Positions 13,902 through 22,962 of a stretch of 64,000 nt of DNA are shown piece by piece. A model generated the notes under the pieces. It did no database searches. It had not been told where the DNA came from and saw only the letters and a program-made list of their open reading frames with translations. Position numbers and translations under genes: made by a program. The stretch is from Streptococcus parasanguinis. Its GTDB lineage: Bacteria > Bacillota > Bacilli > Lactobacillales > Streptococcaceae. The stretch is taken from contig NZ_CP133988.1 of NCBI RefSeq assembly GCF_031582885.1, forward strand, positions 813,501 to 877,500, given 5' to 3'. How positions within the stretch are numbered: position 1 is the first letter of the stretch; each line of letters opens with the position of its first letter.

Positions 13902-16616
13902 TTATTTCAAATTCGACATCACTTGTTTCTTGGTGAAGGTGCGCTCTTGTTTATTAGCTAAGGCCTTAATGCGCGCATCAAGGAGAATAGCGCGACCTTC
14001 GGCACTTCGGGTATAGACGAGGTCATACTTACCTAGGCTCTTTCGGATTTGCTCCACAAAGGCTTGGGCATCCTCTTTCCGTTTGTCAAAGAGGCTTGGT
14101 ACAGCGAAATATTCTGTTTGATCGGATACCTTTTCCTGTGCTTTCAGGATATAGCGCTGATTTTCAATCGGTGCGAAGAATTCGATCATGGTTTGCGAGA
14201 AGAGTTCCTTCTCCCGCATGGTTCCGCCCTTCAAATAGATCAGCGTGTTGATGGCATCCTTTCTGTCTCGTACGACTTGGATGCGGGTTTCTTGGGTCTG
14301 GATCTGGCCAGAAAGGAGTAGGGCTTGGTGAATAGCCTGGCCGAAGACTTCTAACCGTTTATAAGGGCTCTTATAGAGATAGTAGCGCAGCCAAGCAAGG
14401 AGAGCGAGAACAGCTAAAACGAATAGAAGAATTAGAGACGCTTTATTCCCTCCGCCTCTATGTGAATAGTAAAAAAGGTTGGCGACAGAATCGGTCAAAG
14501 CTGCGGCCGTCAGCCAACGAGCTAGCTTTCTGGCGTCAAAAAATAGGGCCAGGGGCAGGAAGTGTTTATCCACTTGTACCTCGTTAGCAATCTCCATATT
14601 CTCCAGAATCGGCAGGGCTTTTTGCCAGCCGTCTCGGAGTTCTTGACGATGGGTGGAGCGCTCTAAGGTTTCTTCATTGAGTTTTTGCAACTGTTTTTTG
14701 GTATAGCGGATATTGTCAAAGGCTAGACGTTCAATGCCAGATTCGATGAAGGGCCCCTTGTAATGGAGACCTAAAAATTGCTTCATCCGTCTTTCTAAGA
14801 GCTCCAGATCAGGACTGTATTCTTTCAACTGATCAGTGATGGCTTCGATCTCTTCCTTTTCAAGATCGGACTTTTCATACCATTTCTTTAGGGAAAGATT
14901 AATGGAGACCAGGTGCCAGATGTTACTAGTTTTGTCTGGATCCTCAGGCCACACTCGGATGGCACGGCCTCGCATTTGGTTGCTGAGCATGAAACTACCG
15001 ACAAAGCTCGCTAGGATTAGGGAATTAACGCAAGGAGCATCCCAGCCTTCTCCTAGAAGGGATTTGGTTCCAATGACAACCTGGATGAGCCCTTCTTGAA
15101 AGAGCTGGGTCACAGCTGTCACCAAATCATGTTGAGAACCAACCAAGCGAACCTTGAGAAAGTCATCAGGAGATAATTGGCCGACGTTTTGGTAAGTCAG
15201 TCGATTCCCTCCAAGTAGCTCTTCTAGTCTTGGCTTAGCAACCGTCGGGATGATGACGATGCTACCTGTTAAGACAGCGATGGCAGGAGGAGTAGTTAGC
15301 TCTAAGCTTTCCCTGCGAATGGATTCAAAATAGGAGAGAACTCCCAACTGAGTGAATTGGGCGTCCTTATCTCCGAGATGAACTTCAAAGTCTTGGCGGA
15401 TATAGTCTGTTAGGACCAGTTGGCGCAGTCGGCTACCAAGAGCCTGGTATTCGGCCTTGAAAATCTCTCGAACCGCATTGAGTTTTCCGAGGGATTGGTT
15501 GAGCAGAAGGTCTTGTTTTTTGTTGCGGACCAGTTTGACTTGTTTTCGATCGATCAAGCTGGCTGCTTTTAATTCATGAAGTAGTTGCTTTTCGTATTCC
15601 TCAGGTAGATTGTACCAGTGAGGCACCTGAAAGAGCAGGCCTTGCAGGAGAATTTCAAGCCAGTCCAGGGTGAAAGCAGGTAGTTTCTTAGCTCCTAAAA
15701 GATCCTGGAAACGTTTGGGGAAGTCGATTCCTTTGCTTCGAAGAAAGATCAGGGTAGCAGAGAGATACTTGGGATCATTGAGCAATTCATCATCGCTGAT
15801 CTGCCCCGATAAGGCTTGGCAGTTTTGGAGGTATTGGCAAAAGAGGGGATCGGAAGTCAGTTGTTGCAAGAGAGCATTCTTTTGTTGGCTAAAAGCATCC
15901 AACTGCTCTTGCTCTTCCTTGGTTGGAAAGGCAAAGTAGACATAGTCTTGGTGAGGACAAAGGGTGTCTTCCTTGACCAATTCGGGAACCGTAATTTCCT
16001 CATCGATCTCACCACACATACGGATATAGCGATCCCAAAGGGCAGGATCCCCTTCATAGGGCGGGGTGGCGGTAAGGGAGATCATCTTTAAGTCTGGGAA
16101 GGCCTGACGAAAGGCTTCCAAACTCTTCCACCATTCATTGCGCAGGTGATGACACTCATCTAAACAAAGGGTCCCAAGTGAGATGGCTTTGAAAGTAGTA
16201 AAGATATCAAAGCCTTTGAAATCAAATGTTTCAATCTCTGCCTGGTCATCGGTATCCTCAGCTTGTGATTGACCGACGACTTGGTTCATGGCGCTGTGTA
16301 GGGCCTGATAGGTAGCCACAGTAATCAGCTTAGGATGTTTTAAGTCTTGCGAAATTAATTGCTCCGCTTGGCTTTCATCACTCAAGAATGCCTGGATAAT
16401 CCGGTCCACCCATTGCTGACGAATGGTGACCGTAGGAGCTAAAATCAGGGTTGGCTGACCAAAGCGTCTGATAAATTCGATTCCCAGGGTTGTTTTTCCA
16501 GAGCCAGGAGCTGCTACCAAATGCAGGTGGCCATCCGCCATAAAAGCGTGACTCTTATCGAGAACGCGTTTTTGATAGTGTCTCCATTGGCCTGTAAAGG
16601 CTAGTTCTTGTAACAT
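13902..16616 (-). CDS. SF2 DEAD/DEAH-type helicase with a C-terminal membrane segment
   Basis: A 904-residue protein. Motifs in order: W-R-H-Y-Q-K-R (Q-like, about residue 11), Walker A APGSGKT (36-42), LILAPT, L-D-E-C-H-H-L (about 155), S-L-T-A-T-P-P (about 180), then in the second RecA domain G-T-K-S-L-L-G-E-G-W-D-A-P and N-Q-M-R-G-R-A-I-R. These are the motifs of DEAH/UvrB-like superfamily 2 enzymes. Around residues 725-748 there is a strongly hydrophobic stretch (L-I-L-L-F-V-L-A-V-L-A-L-L-A-W-L), odd for a helicase. ATG 16616 is chosen for the AGGGAGG upstream. No methylase or nuclease partner is adjacent, so a role in restriction or defence is not supported by context. Confidence 0.8.
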   Translation of the reverse strand: MLQELAFTGQWRHYQKRVLDKSHAFMADGHLHLVAAPGSGKTTLGIEFIRRFGQPTLILAPTVTIRQQWVDRIIQAFLSDESQAEQLISQDLKHPKLITVATYQALHSAMNQVVGQSQAEDTDDQAEIETFDFKGFDIFTTFKAISLGTLCLDECHHLRNEWWKSLEAFRQAFPDLKMISLTATPPYEGDPALWDRYIRMCGEIDEEITVPELVKEDTLCPHQDYVYFAFPTKEEQEQLDAFSQQKNALLQQLTSDPLFCQYLQNCQALSGQISDDELLNDPKYLSATLIFLRSKGIDFPKRFQDLLGAKKLPAFTLDWLEILLQGLLFQVPHWYNLPEEYEKQLLHELKAASLIDRKQVKLVRNKKQDLLLNQSLGKLNAVREIFKAEYQALGSRLRQLVLTDYIRQDFEVHLGDKDAQFTQLGVLSYFESIRRESLELTTPPAIAVLTGSIVIIPTVAKPRLEELLGGNRLTYQNVGQLSPDDFLKVRLVGSQHDLVTAVTQLFQEGLIQVVIGTKSLLGEGWDAPCVNSLILASFVGSFMLSNQMRGRAIRVWPEDPDKTSNIWHLVSINLSLKKWYEKSDLEKEEIEAITDQLKEYSPDLELLERRMKQFLGLHYKGPFIESGIERLAFDNIRYTKKQLQKLNEETLERSTHRQELRDGWQKALPILENMEIANEVQVDKHFLPLALFFDARKLARWLTAAALTDSVANLFYYSHRGGGNKASLILLFVLAVLALLAWLRYYLYKSPYKRLEVFGQAIHQALLLSGQIQTQETRIQVVRDRKDAINTLIYLKGGTMREKELFSQTMIEFFAPIENQRYILKAQEKVSDQTEYFAVPSLFDKRKEDAQAFVEQIRKSLGKYDLVYTRSAEGRAILLDARIKALANKQERTFTKKQVMSNLK

Positions 16617-16733
16617 TGGTTTCCTCCCTTGTACTGTCCCCATTATATCATAGCGGAGGACAAGAATCTCTTGGTAGAAGTTGAAGATTTCCGCTTTCTA
16701 ATGAAAATAGCAAAGGGGAAATTTTGAGTGATA

Positions 16734-16761
16734 AAAAGCCCAATCAACGGATTAGGCTTTT
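16734..16761. terminator. Terminator between helicase and VWA-protein genes
   Basis: AAAAGCC pairs with GGCTTTT, extended by A-T pairs, immediately after the stop of the minus-strand surface-protein gene. Confidence 0.75.
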
Positions 16762-16765
16762 CATG

Positions 16766-18184
16766 TTAGTCTTTCTTTGTTTTACGAGAGAGGCCAAAGG
16801 CAGCACTCATGCTAAGAAGACCAAGGCCAAGAGTTGTCAAGGCAATTGAGGTCTTGCTTCCTGTATTTGGAAGACTTGCTTCTTTTTGAGGAAGAGCTGC
16901 AGGTGCGATATAGACTGCTGTTTTGGCAGGCTCGTTTTTAGCAGGTGTGAATACAGTCGGTTTCGCAGGGGTTACAACAGCCTGTTTTTGAGGGGTAGGG
17001 GTCGGTGTTGCAGGCGTTTGGATGCTAGGAGTTTGTGGTTTTACTTTCGCCACACGATGAGTTTTTGAGATCAACTCATACTTGTCTGTTTGGACTTTGA
17101 AGACACGACCTTTTTGGACAGTTTCAACGACTTTGTTGGCAAATTGAACGTTCAACAAGTCAGCAAAGTTTTTGTCGATATCTAAGTAGAGACCATTTGT
17201 TCCATTGACCAATGGATCAAAGTCTTTTTTCTCAGCTGTTTCACCAACCACTGTCAAAGAGATGCCAGCATCTTGAAGGGCCTTCAGTGTCGCTTCTTTG
17301 GTTGGTGTATCCTTTGTAAGATCAATGTCCTCGTCTGTAATCAAGAAAGCAAAGCGATGGTTGTTTGCCCCAGCCCCCCAGTTGTAGTCCCCTGAAGTAG
17401 CAATATGATGCAATGGAACAGTAGCATTTTCATAGTAGCCTTTAGTTTTGATGGTTTTCAAAGCAGAAATGAAACTTTCTGGATCACTTGTGAACTTAGA
17501 TCCATTGAAATCATGGTATTTAACTTCACTAGCTCTTTCGTATTCAACCAATCCTAAACGAGCTTGAATATTTTTTGCCGATAGATTGCGAACGAAGGTC
17601 TCGACATTCTTCATCGTATCCCTGATGTGAGAATCCATTGAAGTTGATTTGTCGATGACAAAGACGATGTCTGATGTTGCTTGAACTTCTTTTTTATTGA
17701 CCACATCTGCTTCTTTTGTCACTTCGACTACAGTTGTTTTGTTGACGGTTTCTGTTGTGGTCTCAGTGTAGTCAGCTGTTTCTTTGGTTGATGTAGCTGT
17801 CTTGGTAGAAGAGACTGGTTTTGAAGTGCCAACAGGTGTGTTTGGATCTGCTAAGCTAGTCGTTTTGATGGTTGCTGTTGAAGTAGTGGTGGTGTCTGCA
17901 CCGTCTGTTTTAGCAGATGGGCCAGTTTTTTTGACGTCCACAGCGATGATATCCCCAGTTTTTGCTTTATCAGCAGGAACAACTGGTGTATTGGCTTTGG
18001 CGTTGATTTCTTCTGTTGCAGCCGTGATAGGTGATTTTGTGGCTGTAGTAGCTGCAGGAGCAGCTTGGGTTGTGCTAGGTGCAACGTCATCAGCTGAAGC
18101 AATAGTCGTTCCTGTGAAGACAGTTCCTAAAACAACGGATGCTAAAGTTAAAGTTTGTTTACGTGAAATAGTATATTTTTTCAA
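16766..18184 (-). CDS. VWA-domain LPXTG surface protein
   Basis: A 472-residue protein starting at TTG 18184, seven bases behind AAGGGGAC. The upstream in-frame codons include the promoter and are unlikely to be translated. A signal peptide (L-K-K-Y-T-I-S-R-K, hydrophobic core, cut near A-S-A-D, residue 31) is followed by a Thr/Ala-rich stalk of about 140 residues. The VWA domain (about 172-350) carries the MIDAS motif D-K-S-T-S at residue 178. A Pro/Thr spacer and the sorting signal LPNTG (about residue 438) precede a hydrophobic helix and a K/R tail. VWA surface proteins bind host matrix or act as pilus tips. No other pilus gene or sortase is adjacent, so a stand-alone adhesin is likely. 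Confidence 0.9.
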   Translation of the reverse strand: MKKYTISRKQTLTLASVVLGTVFTGTTIASADDVAPSTTQAAPAATTATKSPITAATEEINAKANTPVVPADKAKTGDIIAVDVKKTGPSAKTDGADTTTTSTATIKTTSLADPNTPVGTSKPVSSTKTATSTKETADYTETTTETVNKTTVVEVTKEADVVNKKEVQATSDIVFVIDKSTSMDSHIRDTMKNVETFVRNLSAKNIQARLGLVEYERASEVKYHDFNGSKFTSDPESFISALKTIKTKGYYENATVPLHHIATSGDYNWGAGANNHRFAFLITDEDIDLTKDTPTKEATLKALQDAGISLTVVGETAEKKDFDPLVNGTNGLYLDIDKNFADLLNVQFANKVVETVQKGRVFKVQTDKYELISKTHRVAKVKPQTPSIQTPATPTPTPQKQAVVTPAKPTVFTPAKNEPAKTAVYIAPAALPQKEASLPNTGSKTSIALTTLGLGLLSMSAAFGLSRKTKKD

Positions 18185-18215
18185 AATACGTCCCCTTTTT
18201 AATAAACTTTTTTCT

Positions 18216-18244
18216 ATCATACAGGTTTTTGAAAAACTTGTCAA
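18216..18244 (-). promoter_or_regulatory. Promoter of the VWA surface-protein gene
   Basis: On the minus strand TTGACA (18244-18239), a 17-base spacer and TATGAT (18221-18216), ending about 30 bases before the TTG start. Confidence 0.85.
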
Positions 18245-18358
18245 CGGTATAATAATCAAGGCTTTTGCCGACTTTTATATCTCTAGTTATTGATAAAAAG
18301 CCGAACAAGAAAAATATTCACATAATAATTTAAATATACAAAACATGCAAAAGAAAAT

Positions 18359-18386
18359 AGGATTCCCACAAATTTGCAGGAATCCT
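18359..18386. terminator. Terminator of mleR
   Basis: Stem AGGATTCC/GGAATCCT with flanking T-rich tracts on both sides, about 100 bases past the mleR stop on the minus strand. The rest of 18260-18485 shows no coding sequence. Confidence 0.6.
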
Positions 18387-18485
18387 TATTTTATCGGCAT
18401 TTCTACTCTATTTTTTAGTCGTAAAAAATACTAGCTAGTCACTTTTTTTATGTTTCTGCATTAGCACTAAGAACAAAGACTACGA

Positions 18486-19361
18486 TTAGTTTAGTAATTT
18501 TTCAAAGAATTGGATGACCTCTGGTTTGAGATTACTTTCCTTCGGTTCAACTAGTGAAACGTAAAAACTAATCCGTTCACTTTCTGCCATCGGAATCGCG
18601 ATCAGTTCTTCTTCACCATCTGTTAGTGCAAGATCTGCTAGTAAACTGATCCCCACTTGTTTACGAAGGAGTTGTTTTAGAAGCTGAATATCATCCGTCT
18701 GAAAGAAGGGTGTAGCCTCATGGTGATAGCGCTCATTCAACTGTTCAAAGGCTTTTAAATGAACAAAGTGTTCATCTGGAATGATAAAATCTTCATCGAT
18801 GACGTCTGAAAATTGTAATACTTTTTTTGAGGCTAGTGGATGGTTGTGATGAAGGATATAAAAGAGATCTCGTTTGGCCATTTCTCTTACCTGGAAGCGA
18901 TGATCTTTAATCGGTTCTAAACTCCCTAAAAAACTAGCATCTAGTTCTCCTTTGGAAAGCATTTCTAAAAGTTCAACAGATCCTTCTTGGACAGGATGGA
19001 TACTTTGAAGAGCTGCAACATTACTGATAAAGGCGGGTTGTTTTCGGACAAGATAGTCAATGATGATTGGTGGGAACCCAACCGTATTGAATTGAGAGAG
19101 ACTCCGGAGGATCTCTTTTTTGGCCCCTTGAATCTCAGGTAAGACCTTTTGAATATGTCGTAGCAAGATTTCTCCTTGGGGCGTTAATTTGAAAGTACGA
19201 TGAGAAGGATCGTGCGCGATTAATGGGCAGTGAAATTCCTTTTCTAGTCGTTTAATCGCATAGGAAACGGATGGTTGACTGATCCCGTGTTTTTGGGCAA
19301 CCCCAGTAAAGGATTGCTGTTGACTAAGATCAAGAAAATAATAAAAGTCCTTAAGATTCAT
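18486..19361 (-). CDS. mleR: LysR family regulator, MleR-like
   Basis: A 291-residue LysR protein. The N-terminal helix-turn-helix (M-N-L-K-D-F-Y-Y-F, then A-Q-K-H-G-I-S-Q-P-S-V-S-Y-A-I-K-R-L-E) is followed by an effector domain that in MleR senses L-malate. ATG 19361 is preferred over the longer frame because GAGGGAG precedes it. It sits on the opposite strand from mleA-mleP, as MleR does in Lactococcus and S. mutans, where it activates malolactic fermentation. A small Xre regulator gene lies between the two. The symbol rests on context plus the family. Confidence 0.8.
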   Translation of the reverse strand: MNLKDFYYFLDLSQQQSFTGVAQKHGISQPSVSYAIKRLEKEFHCPLIAHDPSHRTFKLTPQGEILLRHIQKVLPEIQGAKKEILRSLSQFNTVGFPPIIIDYLVRKQPAFISNVAALQSIHPVQEGSVELLEMLSKGELDASFLGSLEPIKDHRFQVREMAKRDLFYILHHNHPLASKKVLQFSDVIDEDFIIPDEHFVHLKAFEQLNERYHHEATPFFQTDDIQLLKQLLRKQVGISLLADLALTDGEEELIAIPMAESERISFYVSLVEPKESNLKPEVIQFFEKLLN

Positions 19362-19472
19362 TGGGCTCCCTCTTCTAAATAGACAGACATGGATAAGCAA
19401 AAATTATCCGTGATAGCTAATTTGACTATATGATTTTTTGTTTGTTACAATCTGAAGTGAGTCAGAGGGCAA

Positions 19473-19823
19473 TTAAAGGCTATCTAAAAGATCTTCGAAA
19501 ATCGTTAGGATCTTCTCCCTTTTTCCAACTGGAAGTTGCTTAATTTTCATATTTACTCTCTTAAGTGAAAGATTGTCGTTAGGATCTGAAGATGATTCAA
19601 GTGAATTAAAATTGAAGAATTCTTCAGGCGTTAACTCAAGAGCAGAAATGACTTTTTCAAGACTGTGAATGGTCAGATTCACGTTTTGATTTTCCAATTG
19701 ATTGATGTATTTTAATCCAAGATCTGCCCGTTCCGATAGCTCCTCTTGACTCATGTTTTGTTTTTTTCGCAAATATTTGACCTTTTGCGCTATATACCGT
19801 TGTAAATAATGTTTTGTTTTCAT
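19473..19823 (-). CDS. Xre family small DNA-binding regulator
   Basis: A 116-residue protein with a Cro/CI-type helix-turn-helix near residues 11-65 (K-V-K-Y-L-R-K-K-Q-N-M-S-Q-E-E-L-S-E-R-A, then G-L-K-Y-I-N-Q-L-E). The C-terminal half is charged and ends in E-K-I-L-T-I-F-E-D-L. ATG 19823 is preferred to the ATG five codons upstream; neither has a strong ribosome site. It stands between mleR and mleA, facing away from mleA, and could act on either. No toxin, phage or restriction partner is adjacent. Confidence 0.75.
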   Translation of the reverse strand: MKTKHYLQRYIAQKVKYLRKKQNMSQEELSERADLGLKYINQLENQNVNLTIHSLEKVISALELTPEEFFNFNSLESSSDPNDNLSLKRVNMKIKQLPVGKREKILTIFEDLLDSL

Positions 19824-19941
19824 GTAACCAGAATACAAGTTTTAAATGACAAAAATAACACCTTAAACAAAACAAAGTATCTTATAACAAACATATTTTA
19901 GATTTATTATCTATGGTTTTTATAGGTATTGATCATCATAA

Positions 19942-20058
19942 GTAGAAAAAAGAATACCTGAAAACAGTGGATCTTTTGATGAGAATAACCTTCTAAAAGG
20001 TGGAAAGGAACAGGCTTTTTTAAGAGATGACCGTGACTATCTAGGAAGTGATGGATAA
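19942..20058 (+). pseudogene. Possible gene remnant upstream of mleA
   Basis: A 38-codon open stretch without a start reads like protein (G-S-F-D-E-N-N-L-L-K-G-G-K-E-Q-A-F-L-R-D, then Y-L-G-S-D-G and a stop). It has balanced charged residues unlike the surrounding A+T-rich spacer. It may be the tail of a lost gene. I do not recognise it and the call is tentative. Confidence 0.25.
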
Positions 20059-20137
20059 ACCTATTATTTTGTTATCTTTTGAAATCGCATCATTTTTGGT
20101 TGTATCGCCTGAACTTTCATTGACTGATTCATTCACA

Positions 20138-20188
20138 TTGTATCATATATATAACAAAGTGTCATTTAATGCAAATAAGTGGTATAAT
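20138..20188 (+). promoter_or_regulatory. mleA promoter with a LysR-type box
   Basis: An extended -10, TGG-TATAAT (20180-20188), has no proper -35. About 25 bases upstream lies the imperfect palindrome TTGT-ATCATATATATA-ACAA (20138-20157), which has the T-N11-A shape of LysR boxes. This fits an MleR-activated promoter. Confidence 0.5.
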
Positions 20189-20215
20189 AGAATAAACTAA
20201 TAAGGAGGTCACATG

Positions 20216-21841
20216 ATGACTGCACATGATATTTTAAACAACCCTTTCCTCAATAAAGGAACTGCCTTTACCTTGGAGGAACGTCAGCAACTAGGTCTCA
20301 TTGGCCTTCTACCACCTTACGTTCAAACCATTGAAGAACAAGCAGCGCAAACTTATGCGCAAATGCAAACGAAGGTTAACGATTTGGAAAAACGTTTGTT
20401 CCTAATGGAAATTTTTAATACCAACCGTACCCTTTTCTATTACCTGTTTGCTCAACATTTGGAAGAATTTAATCCCATTGTCTATGATCCAACCATTGCC
20501 GATACCATTGAGGGTTATAGCGACCTCTTTGTTGATCCACAATATGCCGCCTATCTTGATATCAATCATCCTGAAAATATCGAAGCAACTTTGAAAAATG
20601 CAGCAGGGGACCGTGAAATTCGTCTTATTGTTGTGACAGATGCAGAAGGTATTCTTGGTATTGGAGACTGGGGAACAAATGGTGTCGATATTTCTGTTGG
20701 GAAACTGATGGTCTATACTGGAGCTGCAGGAATCGATCCTTCAACGGTGCTTCCTTTGGTCATTGATGCAGGTACCAACCGTGAAGAATTGCGTAACAAT
20801 CCTAATTACTTGGGAAATCGTCACGAACGTGTACGTGGTGATCGTTACTATGATTTTATCGATCAATTTGTTCAAACTGCAGAACGCCTCTTCCCTAAAC
20901 TCTACCTACACTGGGAAGATTTTGGTCGCTTAAATGCTGCCAACATCCTTGAAAAATATCGAAAACAAATCCCAACCTTTAACGATGATATCCAAGGAAC
21001 TGGTATTGTAACCCTAGGTGGGATCTTTGGAGCATTGGATATTACAGGTGAAAAATTAACAGATCAAGTTTATCTCTGCTATGGTGGTGGAACTGCTGGT
21101 GCAGGGATTGCCTCTCGTGTGCTTCGCGAAATGGTTAGTGAAGGTCTGCCTGAAGAAGAAGCCTATAAACGTTTCTTTATGGTGGATAAACAAGGTCTCC
21201 TCTTTGATGACATGGATGACTTGACTCCACAACAAAAACCATTTGCTAAGAAACGTTCTGATTTTGCCAATGCAGATCAGTTGACGGACCTTCTTGAAGT
21301 GGTGAAGACGGTTAAGCCAACCATTCTTGTGGGAACTTCAACTCAGCCAAATACTTTCACAAAAGAAATTGTAGAAGCTATGTGTGAAAATACAGAACGT
21401 CCTATCATTTTCCCATTATCAAACCCAACCAAACTAGCTGAGGCAAGTGCCAAAGATTTGATCGAATGGTCAGACGGAAAAGCATTTGTTGCGACAGGAA
21501 TTCCAGCTGGTACAGTTTCCTATAAAGGTGTGGACTATGTGATTGGTCAAGCGAACAACGCCCTGATTTACCCAGGTCTTGGACTTGGTATGCTGGCTTC
21601 TGAAGCGAGTCTGTTGACGGATGAAATGATTGGAGCAGCCGCACATTCATTGAGTGGTATTGTCAATCCAGGCGAACCAGGAGCACCAGTCTTACCTCCA
21701 TTCAAGTATGTAGCTGATGTTTCTATCAAAGTAGCAGAAGCAGTTGCTAAAAAAGCGCAAGAACAAGGTCTTGCGCGTGCTCAAGAAACAGATATGGCTA
21801 AAGCGGTTCGTGATTTGAAATGGTATCCAGAATATAAATAA
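20216..21841 (+). CDS. mleA: Malolactic enzyme
   Basis: A 541-residue NAD- and Mn-dependent enzyme that converts L-malate to L-lactate and CO2, consuming a proton and so raising internal pH. The malic-enzyme N-domain and the Rossmann motif [11 protein letters not shown] (about residues 288-298) are clear. The start [12 protein letters not shown] matches the conserved opening of malolactic enzymes. Two consecutive ATG codons exist (20213, 20216); the second has the better seven-base spacing from AAGGAGG. The malate permease gene follows after an internal terminator-like hairpin. Confidence 0.93.
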   Translation: MTAHDILNNPFLNKGTAFTLEERQQLGLIGLLPPYVQTIEEQAAQTYAQMQTKVNDLEKRLFLMEIFNTNRTLFYYLFAQHLEEFNPIVYDPTIADTIEGYSDLFVDPQYAAYLDINHPENIEATLKNAAGDREIRLIVVTDAEGILGIGDWGTNGVDISVGKLMVYTGAAGIDPSTVLPLVIDAGTNREELRNNPNYLGNRHERVRGDRYYDFIDQFVQTAERLFPKLYLHWEDFGRLNAANILEKYRKQIPTFNDDIQGTGIVTLGGIFGALDITGEKLTDQVYLCYGGGTAGAGIASRVLREMVSEGLPEEEAYKRFFMVDKQGLLFDDMDDLTPQQKPFAKKRSDFANADQLTDLLEVVKTVKPTILVGTSTQPNTFTKEIVEAMCENTERPIIFPLSNPTKLAEASAKDLIEWSDGKAFVATGIPAGTVSYKGVDYVIGQANNALIYPGLGLGMLASEASLLTDEMIGAAAHSLSGIVNPGEPGAPVLPPFKYVADVSIKVAEAVAKKAQEQGLARAQETDMAKAVRDLKWYPEYK

Positions 21842-21854
21842 GTAAATTTAATGG

Positions 21855-21893
21855 AGGTGTACGAGTGCGACTGGATGCTTCGTACACCTTTTC
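21855..21893 (+). terminator. Terminator-like hairpin between mleA and mleP
   Basis: Perfect 10-bp stem AGGTGTACGA/TCGTACACCT followed by TTTTC. It would lower, not abolish, transcription into mleP, giving more enzyme than carrier. Confidence 0.75.
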
Positions 21894-21924
21894 TTGTATG
21901 TCCTGTTATATAGAAAGGGAGACT

Positions 21925-22872
21925 ATGGAAATCTTTTTAACGTCAATTCAGAGTATTGTACCCATTATCGTCATCATCATTCTTGGTTATTTCTTGCAAG
22001 TCCGTGGTTGGTTTCAAGAGAGTTTTGGAAATGACTTATCTAAACTGATTATGAACGTGGCTATGCCTGTTGCAATTTTTACCTCTGTTCTTAAATATTT
22101 AACTTTAGATAAATTGATTAGCTTGTCTGGCGGTTTGTTGTATACCTTTATCGCCTTCATTCTTGGTTACCTAGCGGCCTTTATCGCAGTGAAAGTTTTT
22201 AAAGTGCGCCCAGGTCGTCGAGGAACCATGATTAATACCTTTGTTAATGCCAATACCATATTTATTGGTTTGCCTTTAAATATCGCTTTGTTTGGAAATC
22301 AAGCCCTTCCTTACTTCTTGGTTTATTATATTACAAATACAGTATCTACTTGGACATTAGGTGTCTATCTAATGACTTCTGATAGTAAAGAAGGGGCTTC
22401 AAAACAGGCTCAAAAATTTAATTGGAAGAAGCTTTTCCCAGCTCCTTTATTAGGTTTTCTCGTAGCCCTCGTCTTTTTGGTGTTGCGTATTCCTGTTCCA
22501 AGTTTTGCGGAAAGCACCTTGACTTATATTGGTAGTTTAACAACGCCCTTATCTCTTGTCTATATCGGTATCGTCCTAGCTAAGGCAGGTTTGAACACCA
22601 TTCGCTTTGATAAAGATACCATTATCACACTGGTTGGTCGTTTTATTCTTGCACCGGTCATCATGCTCTTGGTTCTGAAGTTCTTCTCTCCAAATATGGT
22701 GGCACCAGAATTTAGAACCTTTATGATTCAATCAGCAACACCAGCCTTGGCAGTTCTTCCTATCCTTGCCAATCAAGGTAAAGGCGATGTTGAGTTTTCA
22801 ACGAATGTGGTCACTCTCAGCACAGTCTTATTTGTGATTGTGGTTCCAATTCTGCAGACATTGTTGGGATAG
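21925..22872 (+). CDS. mleP: Malate permease (AEC family)
   Basis: A 315-residue membrane protein with about ten hydrophobic segments of the auxin-efflux-carrier family, directly after the malolactic enzyme gene. It takes up malate and may exchange it for lactate, which makes malolactic fermentation energy-conserving. ATG 21925 lies behind AGAAAGGGA; the longest frame begins 20 codons earlier inside the terminator hairpin and is rejected. A paralogue is at 5276-6214. Confidence 0.88.
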   Translation: MEIFLTSIQSIVPIIVIIILGYFLQVRGWFQESFGNDLSKLIMNVAMPVAIFTSVLKYLTLDKLISLSGGLLYTFIAFILGYLAAFIAVKVFKVRPGRRGTMINTFVNANTIFIGLPLNIALFGNQALPYFLVYYITNTVSTWTLGVYLMTSDSKEGASKQAQKFNWKKLFPAPLLGFLVALVFLVLRIPVPSFAESTLTYIGSLTTPLSLVYIGIVLAKAGLNTIRFDKDTIITLVGRFILAPVIMLLVLKFFSPNMVAPEFRTFMIQSATPALAVLPILANQGKGDVEFSTNVVTLSTVLFVIVVPILQTLLG

Positions 22873-22915
22873 CATTTATATGAAAATGATGTAGTTTTAG
22901 TGCTATACATTCGTT

Positions 22916-22952
22916 AAAAAGGACGTCGGGTATTATACTCGACGTCCTTTTT
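22916..22952. terminator. Bidirectional terminator
   Basis: AAAAAGGACGTCG pairs with CGACGTCCTTTTT, between mleP and the converging phosphatase gene. Confidence 0.9.
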
Positions 22953-22962
22953 AAACGGATGA

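Noticed and set aside
13902-16616. Type I/III restriction or other defence module
   Set aside because: Only the helicase is present; no methylase, nuclease or defence partner is adjacent, and both ends are closed by terminators.
17784-18293. 169-codon plus-strand frame opposite the VWA protein
   Set aside because: It is antisense to the Thr/Ala-rich stalk; the Val/Ala repeats mirror the sense codons and no ribosome site is present.
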